Positions 1 to 3,910 of a DNA stretch of 5,001 nt are shown here, piece by piece. The stretch comes from DATIBL01 sp035457505. Lineage in GTDB: Bacteria; Patescibacteriota; Minisyncoccia; Phycocordibacterales; UBA6899. Below the pieces are notes generated by a model that ran no database searches, was not told where the DNA came from, and was given only the letters and a program-made list of their open reading frames with translations. The stretch's first letter is position 1. Each line of letters starts with the position of its first letter. The position numbers were made by a program, and so were the translations under genes. The stretch covers positions 1-5,001 of the forward strand of contig DATIBL010000080.1 of NCBI GenBank assembly GCA_035457505.1. Reading direction: 5' to 3'.

Positions 1-606
1 TTCCACTCCGTCGTAGACGCCACTGCGCACATCCGCATCGATCCACTCCCAGACATTTCCGATCATATCGTACGCCCCCGCCGAAGAACGACAGGATGCC
101 GAAGAGCCCGTTCCTTCGGCACGCTCAATCCCGCGGCGGCCAAGAACGCAGGGCGCATCGATGCCGAATGCATCAGGCGTTCCAAGTGCAGCGCGATACC
201 ATTCGTCGTTCGTTGGAAGCCGCTTCCCGGCGCGGGCGCAGAGTTCTGCTGCTTGATGCGCGGGCACATTCGTCCACGGACGCGCACTCTGGCGCACCTC
301 GGGCATACAGCCAGAGACATTGATATTCTCCTGCGTCTCGAAAGCGTTCGACGGATCGACGTGCGGACACCCTGCACCAGCGGAGGCTTCATACATATCG
401 ATACAGAATCCACCCTCGGGAGCATTCACAAATGTCATCGCGCTCGGACAGCGAGATGGCACGGCACCAGAGACGGAGGCTTTCCCTGCTCGTGCGTCTC
501 CCTCCATTGCATCGCTCGCAAAGATCGCAAGCGTTGTGAGTCCTGTGGCAAAAAGGACGACGAGCGTTCCTTTGAGGAAGGAGGATTTTCGGCGCCGACG
601 CTTCAT
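1..606 (-). CDS. Membrane-anchored SUMF1/formylglycine-generating-enzyme-fold protein (3' end beyond window)
   Basis: The first 202 residues are visible and the frame is still open at base 1. The N-terminus is a basic patch (MKRRRRK) followed by a hydrophobic segment at about residues 11-30, which suggests a signal anchor with the rest outside the membrane. From about residue 53 it follows the FGE-sulfatase (PF03781) pattern: 'GGFCIDMYEAS' (65-75), 'RPWTNVPAHQAAELC' (109-123), 'AGKRLPTNDEWYRAAL' (126-141) and 'GNVWEW' (183-188). Family members include sulfatase-activating enzymes, EgtB/PvdO-like enzymes and non-catalytic C-type-lectin-fold binding proteins. The region that would hold the FGE active-site cysteines is outside the window, so catalysis cannot be judged. 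Seven cysteines lie in the exported part (C53, C68, C80, C100, C123, C153, C172), compatible with disulfides. The ATG overlaps the upstream gene's TGA (ATGA at 606-603), so translation is probably coupled. No clear Shine-Dalgarno sequence precedes it. Family call is firm; function is open. Confidence 0.92.
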   Translation of the reverse strand, partial: MKRRRRKSSFLKGTLVVLFATGLTTLAIFASDAMEGDARAGKASVSGAVPSRCPSAMTFVNAPEGGFCIDMYEASAGAGCPHVDPSNAFETQENINVSGCMPEVRQSARPWTNVPAHQAAELCARAGKRLPTNDEWYRAALGTPDAFGIDAPCVLGRRGIERAEGTGSSASCRSSAGAYDMIGNVWEWIDADVRSGVYDGVE

Positions 607-1109
607 AGGCGCGTCACCAATCCATCGCCCTCAGGGTGATCGTGTTTCGATGCGTTGGGTCCATCCACTTGAGCGGGCACCGCCGGGCGTGAATCGCGAC
701 GAAGATCGAAATAGAAATTCAGAAGGACCAGCACGAGCAGAAGAAGCGCAGTACCAAGGATCACAAAAAGCGTTTTGCGATTTTCTTTGCGCACTTCCTC
801 TGCGACGCGAAGCGCCAGCGCAGACTCGCGAGCGGTCAGTTCAACTTCCCGCTCATCAAGCGCAGCGCGCTTCTCGTCGAGCGCCTGTGCAAGCACGTTG
901 ACCTCGTTCTGGGGAACCGACGTCGTAATCGCCGAAACTGCCGCAGCGTTCCGCAAAAATTCATCGCGAAGACCTCCAAGGTCGAGATCCGGATCGAGGA
1001 GCTGCACGCAAAGGATGCCAGCCACCAAGAACGCCGACACGCGCAGGATATGGAGGACGCGGGCGCGTCCGGTGCCTGGAGCCTGTGCCATGCTTTCCGG
1101 AAGCGACAT
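603..1109 (-). CDS. Small two-pass membrane protein with extracytoplasmic coiled coil
   Basis: I do not recognise this 168-residue protein as a named family. It has a first hydrophobic helix at about 19-38 (HILRVSAFLVAGILCVQLL), a polar middle, and a second very hydrophobic helix at about 113-134 (core ALLLLVLVLLNFYF). Between them, about 68-108 is rich in Leu, Ala, Glu and Arg with heptad-like spacing (VLAQALDEKRAALDEREVE), so it is probably a coiled coil. Arginines before helix 1 and the FDLRRDSR stretch after helix 2 place both ends in the cytoplasm and the coiled coil outside. The C-terminal tail (141-168) is polar. It starts 13 bases after the stop of the WxL-interacting-like gene and its TGA overlaps the ATG of the SUMF1-like gene, so the three are likely co-transcribed. 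A second ATG at 1091 (MAQAPG) has a partial GGA ribosome-site match just upstream and could be the true start. A scaffold or stalk role is only a guess. Confidence 0.88.
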   Translation of the reverse strand: MSLPESMAQAPGTGRARVLHILRVSAFLVAGILCVQLLDPDLDLGGLRDEFLRNAAAVSAITTSVPQNEVNVLAQALDEKRAALDEREVELTARESALALRVAEEVRKENRKTLFVILGTALLLLVLVLLNFYFDLRRDSRPAVPAQVDGPNASKHDHPEGDGLVTRL

Positions 1110-1122
1110 AGAGGGCGAGGCG

Positions 1123-2172
1123 TTATCCGAAGAAGAGGAAGAGACCGAGCAATCCGACGATAAGGATCACCAGCAATGCGATCACGATGGACGAGAGAAG
1201 CGAGAGGCCTGACGCGCGTTCGTTGCGCGGAGCCTTTCCGCGCATGTATCCGGCAAGCTGGCGGCGTACGTACGAGCGGATGATCGCCCAGATCACGACG
1301 AAGATCACGAGCAGCGTTCCAAGGATAGCCAGGAGCGGCTTGGACGGAAGTACCCAGAATGTCACGGTGCGCGACGAGGAACGAACACCCTGCGTGCTTT
1401 CGATCGAAAGGGCGAGCATCGCCTCGTAGCGCCCGAATGCGAATCCTTCGCTTTCCCACTGCGCCTCGTAGGCCCGGGTCGTCTTGGGAAAAACTCCATT
1501 CGCATCTTTGTTCACCGGAACCGTCGCAACCTTCTTTCCGAACATATTGGTGATCTCGACCAAACCGCGCGGACGGGTCAGGACATTTCCAAGGTTTTCG
1601 ATCTTCACCATGAAGCGGACATTGCCCGAATCATAAATGAAGCGATCGATCTCGAAGCTGCGCACCTGGGTATCCTCGATGATCTCTCCGGCGATCTGGA
1701 GCATCACATTCGCACCCTGCTCGATACCGACCGCGCTTCCGGTGAACTTTTCTTCATTGGTACGCTGTGTTACAAACACGGTCCCGAAATGTCCGCCCGG
1801 GCGGGCGTCGGCAGGAACCGCGATCGACACATGGAGCTGCTTGGTTTCTCCCGGAGCAAGCACAAGCTCGCGCTCAGTGAACGTTGTCCAGGTTGCGATC
1901 GTCTCACCTGGCTCTGGACGATCGTTCGAATAGATCGGGCGGCCAGCCGCATCAACAGTTGCAATATCGCGCATTTGCGGCGTCAGTTCAAGTTTTCCCT
2001 GCCCTTCGTTCGTGACAGCAATCGCAAACGAAATCGACTGCCCAGGATCGATCTTTTGCTCAATGACTGAGGGTTTCAGATTGAGACTGATCCGCGCCTG
2101 CGCGAAGACTGCAGACGGTGCAGCAAGAAGTGCGATCGCAAAAATAACGAAGAGAGAACGAAGATAGTTCAT
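1123..2172 (-). CDS. Secreted, membrane-anchored WxL-interacting-like protein (DUF916/DUF3324-like)
   Basis: The protein has 349 residues from the chosen ATG. Residues 1-24 form a signal peptide (MNYLRSLFVIFAIALLAAPS, probable cleavage after AVFA). A first beta-sandwich (about 27-136) has the layout of the WxL-interacting-protein peptidoglycan-binding domain: 'IAVTNEGQGK' (51-60), 'GRPIYS' (77-82), 'LAPGETKQLHVSIAVP' (105-120) and 'PGGHFGTVFV' (125-134). A second sandwich (about 160-275) carries 'IENLGNVLTRP' (191-201), 'ITNMFGKK' (207-214) and 'TFWVLPSK' (271-278), resembling the DUF3324-type domain. Two helices follow: about 278-298 and 325-348, separated by a basic cytoplasmic loop (YVRRQLAGYMRGKAPRNER). 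The known family usually has one C-terminal helix. The ATG at 2172 was preferred over an in-frame TTG at 2202 because it begins directly at the signal peptide. No Shine-Dalgarno sequence is visible. It is the first large gene of a three-gene operon and a paralogue of the gene at 3911-5001. The exact Pfam match needs a profile search; generic Ig-like or NEW3-like domains are the alternative. Confidence 0.9.
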   Translation of the reverse strand: MNYLRSLFVIFAIALLAAPSAVFAQARISLNLKPSVIEQKIDPGQSISFAIAVTNEGQGKLELTPQMRDIATVDAAGRPIYSNDRPEPGETIATWTTFTERELVLAPGETKQLHVSIAVPADARPGGHFGTVFVTQRTNEEKFTGSAVGIEQGANVMLQIAGEIIEDTQVRSFEIDRFIYDSGNVRFMVKIENLGNVLTRPRGLVEITNMFGKKVATVPVNKDANGVFPKTTRAYEAQWESEGFAFGRYEAMLALSIESTQGVRSSSRTVTFWVLPSKPLLAILGTLLVIFVVIWAIIRSYVRRQLAGYMRGKAPRNERASGLSLLSSIVIALLVILIVGLLGLFLFFG

Positions 2173-2255
2173 AGATGGACGGGCACTGCGCCCGGTCGGC
2201 AAACGCCCATGAATAAAAGAAATAGCAAAGCTACAGCAACGCGGATAAAACGCAC
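2169..2255 (-). CDS. Possible 28-residue hydrophobic leader ORF overlapping the next gene's start
   Basis: A GTG at 2253-2255 opens MRFIRVAVALLFLLFMGVCR followed by PGAVPVHL and a TGA at 2171-2169. The peptide resembles a short membrane or signal-like segment. Its TGA overlaps the ATG of the downstream WxL-interacting-like gene (ATGA), the same arrangement as between the last two genes of this operon. A shorter version starts at the ATG at 2210 (13 residues). Upstream of the GTG there is only a partial GGA ribosome-site match. Coupled translation would help explain how the downstream gene starts without its own Shine-Dalgarno sequence. A hydrophobic frame can arise by chance over so short a length, so this is a weak call. 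Confidence 0.25.
   Translation of the reverse strand: MRFIRVAVALLFLLFMGVCRPGAVPVHL
2178..2197 (-). promoter_or_regulatory. Hairpin just upstream of the 2172 start codon
   Basis: The arms GGGC and GCCC (2181-2184 and 2190-2193), extended by GAC/GTC across a one-base bulge, enclose a five-base loop. In the minus-strand transcript this stem ends about five bases before the ATG at 2172 and occupies the place where a ribosome-binding site would be. It could limit independent initiation and favour entry by translating ribosomes from the small upstream ORF. The stem is visible in the sequence; the role is inferred. Confidence 0.3.
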
Positions 2256-2276
2256 GCGTATCCGCGGTACTCCATT

Positions 2277-2282
2277 AGTATA
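2277..2282 (-). promoter_or_regulatory. Candidate -10 box for the 2172-1 operon
   Basis: The minus strand reads TATACT, five of six matches to TATAAT, in the gap between the upstream terminator and the operon's first gene. Transcription would start near 2270, giving a leader of about 98 bases that includes the possible small ORF. No good -35 hexamer is found at 16-18 bases, so the call rests on position and the -10 match alone. Confidence 0.4.
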
Positions 2283-2368
2283 CAGGGAATTCCGAAAGAT
2301 GCTCGACCATACTGTGGAAACCAGCGAAGAGAATACGATTTCCCCGCAGTACCGATTCGCTCGTCTGC

Positions 2369-2412
2369 CAAGCAAACAAAACACGCCCCTCGAGGCGTGT
2401 TTTGTTTGCTTG
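2369..2412 (-). terminator. Strong Rho-independent, probably bidirectional terminator
   Basis: Two perfect 19-base arms (2369-2387 and 2394-2412) flank a six-base loop. The inner part of the stem is GC-rich (CACGCC/GGCGTG) and the outer part is A-rich on the 5' side and T-rich on the 3' side (TTTTGTTTGCTT), on both strands. It begins 14 bases after the stop codon of the secreted beta protein, the expected place for its terminator. Because the arms are symmetrical it should also stop transcription on the plus strand, though no plus-strand gene is seen here. Confidence 0.88.
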
Positions 2413-2426
2413 ATCTGAATTCCAAG

Positions 2427-3569
2427 CTAGAAGACCGGGGTGCAGACGTAGAAGATGCGATTGGTGTAGTCGTTCGCAGCTTCCTGAAGCGCAGTGATTT
2501 CAATCTGGAAACCAACGCGGGTCGCGCCGATATCGGCTGTCGTCCCATCAGCAGGTCCAGTGTGATACATGACTAGGCGAGTCGTCGTCGCAAAGTTCCC
2601 TGCGTAGAGCGATGCGCCGAACTCGTCGCCAGCAGCAAGCGTCGCATCCTCACTCGTGACACCATAGTGGCCATAGGTATTCTCCTGGCCAAGCGTACCA
2701 GCCGGCGAGACCCATGCCGTCGGAGCAACGCGGCCATTTCCGTCGATGAAGACATCGAGGTCGGCACCGGTCGACGATGTGAGGTTCTGGTCCTGTTTGA
2801 TCGTCACCTGATACCCGTTGCGGGCATTTGTCGTCACCGTGAGATCCTGAGCACCAACCTTTGCCACTCCCACAGCAAGCGTGCCGAATGGAATGGTTGT
2901 TGCAGTGGTAGTCGAAGTAATGGTATCGCCATTGACGGTATCCGCTGGGAAGGCATCCACACCAGCGATCGTGAACGTCAGCGACGTATCAACCGAGGCC
3001 GACATCGTCACCGCGTTGATGATCGCTACGCGTGTGTCTCCAGTGTCCGGCTGCGTACCAGCAACGCGGATCACATACGATCCCTCTCCTGCAGGGTTGA
3101 TGATCTTATTGTTGTTGAAGTTCACCGTCGTGGTTCCGGTCGAGATGGTGTCACCAGCACACACACGAAGGGTCAGGCTTTCGTCCGGGGCGGTCGTATC
3201 GAGCGTCAGTGCCTGAACTTCCTGAGCCGCACCGGTACAATCTGCCACGAATGTCATATTGCTACCAAGAGTAAGGTCCGTCGCCGTTGCGAACGCGGAC
3301 AGATTGAATGCGTCTGTCGCGGGATCGAACTGGATCTTGATCGTCTGCCCGCCTGAAAGCGTCGACGACGCATACCACACAACAGAATGATTGGAACCCT
3401 CAGAAGGCGACGGATTGGTGATCGTGTCGCTCAAGAGGGTTAAGTTTGCCGCCGAGGCGGTGGTAAAGAAGGCAGGAACGCCGACCGACCAGAGAAGCAT
3501 ACCGGCGGTCAGCACCGCGCCCACCTGTCGCGCGCGAGAGAGCCGTTTGAATGCACGCAAGTAGTCCAT
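2427..3569 (-). CDS. Secreted beta-sandwich surface protein of Patescibacterial type, WxL-like C-terminal domain
   Basis: The protein has 380 residues. A basic start (KRLSRAR) and hydrophobic core (about 15-35), with an AxA site at TTASA (36-40), make a signal peptide. The mature protein is rich in Thr, Ser, Ala, Gly and Val, with no further membrane helix and no LPXTG motif. Region 1 (about 42-205) runs from 'SDTITNPSPSEGSNHSVVWY' through 'IINPAGEGSYVIRVAGT'. Region 2 (about 205-380) has 'IPFGTLAVGVAKVGAQDLTV' (226-245), 'NGYQVTIKQ' (251-259), 'GQENTYGHYGVTSED' (294-308) and the terminal strand 'DYTNRIFYVCTPVF' (367-380). This layout recurs in exported Patescibacterial proteins of unknown function. 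The ending resembles the last strand of WxL domains, where Trp replaces Tyr; that link is my inference. Cysteines are at 111, 137 and 376. The start is the only good one before the signal peptide and lacks a Shine-Dalgarno sequence. It probably has its own promoter and terminator and lies between two WxL-interacting-like genes. Confidence 0.93.
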   Translation of the reverse strand: MDYLRAFKRLSRARQVGAVLTAGMLLWSVGVPAFFTTASAANLTLLSDTITNPSPSEGSNHSVVWYASSTLSGGQTIKIQFDPATDAFNLSAFATATDLTLGSNMTFVADCTGAAQEVQALTLDTTAPDESLTLRVCAGDTISTGTTTVNFNNNKIINPAGEGSYVIRVAGTQPDTGDTRVAIINAVTMSASVDTSLTFTIAGVDAFPADTVNGDTITSTTTATTIPFGTLAVGVAKVGAQDLTVTTNARNGYQVTIKQDQNLTSSTGADLDVFIDGNGRVAPTAWVSPAGTLGQENTYGHYGVTSEDATLAAGDEFGASLYAGNFATTTRLVMYHTGPADGTTADIGATRVGFQIEITALQEAANDYTNRIFYVCTPVF

Positions 3570-3789
3570 ACAAAGAACTGATTAGCGAATGAATGAATCG
3601 AATAATGTCCGTGAGAAGCGCGGATGGTGGGGCCATCGTTGCCTGCCCATGACGCAATGTGTTTCGTCATGCACGGAAAGTGGGAAATTCACATTGTGCT
3701 TCCTCGGATCTCGGTGGGATATCGGATCCGATCGGTGCTCTCTGCGCTCTGCTCCACGCTCACCCTTTCGGGCATGCGCTCGCACCTTG
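3570..3789 (-). other. Long untranslated leader with potential RNA structure
   Basis: If transcription starts near 3789, the mRNA for the secreted protein carries a leader of about 220 bases with no convincing ORF. It holds several possible stems. One at 3757-3778 on the minus strand has CCC-GAAA-GGG closed by a GNRA-type tetraloop and extended by two wobble pairs, one mismatch and three GC pairs. One at 3648-3654/3665-3671 pairs CATGACG with CGTCATG. One at 3655-3661/3690-3696 pairs CAATGTG with CACATTG and competes with the previous stem's loop. One at 3623-3627/3633-3637 pairs GATGG with CCATC. A perfect 12-base palindrome, ATCGGATCCGAT, lies at 3721-3732. I do not recognise a known riboswitch. 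No gene is supported in the whole 3570-3910 gap. Confidence 0.4.
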
Positions 3790-3795
3790 TCATCT

Positions 3796-3801
3796 ATTAT
3801 A
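3796..3801 (-). promoter_or_regulatory. Consensus -10 box (TATAAT) for the secreted protein gene
   Basis: The minus strand reads TATAAT exactly, in the intergenic region upstream of the gene starting at 3569. The predicted start is near 3789. At 17 bases spacing the -35 position reads CACCTT, a poor match, so the promoter may be weak or depend on an activator. The palindrome at 3822-3833 touches this -35 position. Confidence 0.6.
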
Positions 3802-3810
3802 GCGCATTGT

Positions 3811-3849
3811 GAAAAAAGAAGGTGGATATCCACTGAAATAATGTGGATA
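3811..3849 (-). terminator. Possible weak terminator after the 3911 gene
   Basis: In the minus-strand transcript TATCCAC (3849-3843) can pair with GTGGATA (3833-3827) around a nine-base loop, followed by CCACCTTC and a run of six T (3817-3812). The run begins about ten bases after the stem, which is farther than usual, and the stem is only seven pairs, so termination may be partial. It lies about 60 bases after the stop codon. The same bases contain the palindrome described separately, so a protein-binding role is an alternative. Confidence 0.3.
3822..3833. promoter_or_regulatory. Palindrome GTGGATATCCAC, candidate operator
   Basis: This is a perfect 12-base palindrome overlapping the expected -35 position of the TATAAT promoter at 3796-3801. 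A related palindrome lies 42 bases upstream and a half-match (TGTGGATAA, 3842-3850) lies between them. The arrangement would suit a dimeric regulator binding at the promoter. The palindrome is visible; the regulator is unknown and the role inferred. Confidence 0.35.
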
Positions 3850-3864
3850 ACTGGCACTTTTCTG

Positions 3865-3874
3865 GGGATATCCC
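3865..3874. promoter_or_regulatory. Palindrome GGGATATCCC, second candidate operator
   Basis: This perfect 10-base palindrome shares the GGATATCC core with the one at 3822-3833. Their centres (3869.5 and 3827.5) are 42 bases apart, equal to about four turns of B-DNA, so proteins bound to both would face the same side. It lies upstream of the promoter, where an activator or a co-operating repressor could sit. Function is inferred. Confidence 0.3.
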
Positions 3875-3910
3875 TGTACTTCGCTTGATTCCAGTGTATG
3901 AAAGCAGACC

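Noticed and set aside
320..901. A 193-codon open frame on the plus strand
   Set aside because: It lies antisense to the SUMF1-like and coiled-coil genes, both with clear domain or topology signals; its translation is Arg-rich, low in hydrophobic segments and resembles no family.
836..1459. A 207-codon open frame on the minus strand
   Set aside because: It overlaps the end of the WxL-interacting-like gene and the coiled-coil gene in another frame, and its translation is Arg- and Ser-rich with no recognisable domain.
2667..3356. A 229-codon open frame on the plus strand
   Set aside because: It is antisense to the secreted beta protein, whose signal peptide and conserved ending are clear; the translation is Arg-rich without motifs.
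3587..3598. Short GAAT repeat near the 3569 start
   Set aside because: Three copies of four bases are too few to call a functional repeat.
3721..3732. ATCGGATCCGAT palindrome as a third operator
   Set aside because: Its core differs from the GGATATCC pair and it lies downstream of the predicted transcription start; kept only as part of the leader description.
3822..3850. DnaA-box-like sites, including a perfect TTATCCACA on the minus strand (3850-3842), suggesting a replication origin
   Set aside because: Only one perfect box plus two 7/9 matches that belong to a palindrome; no AT-rich unwinding region and no dnaA, dnaN or similar gene nearby.
3582..3888. Short open frames of 62-99 codons on both strands in the 3570-3910 gap
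   Set aside because: No family resemblance, no ribosome site, and they overlap the promoter and palindromes; chance frames are the simpler explanation.
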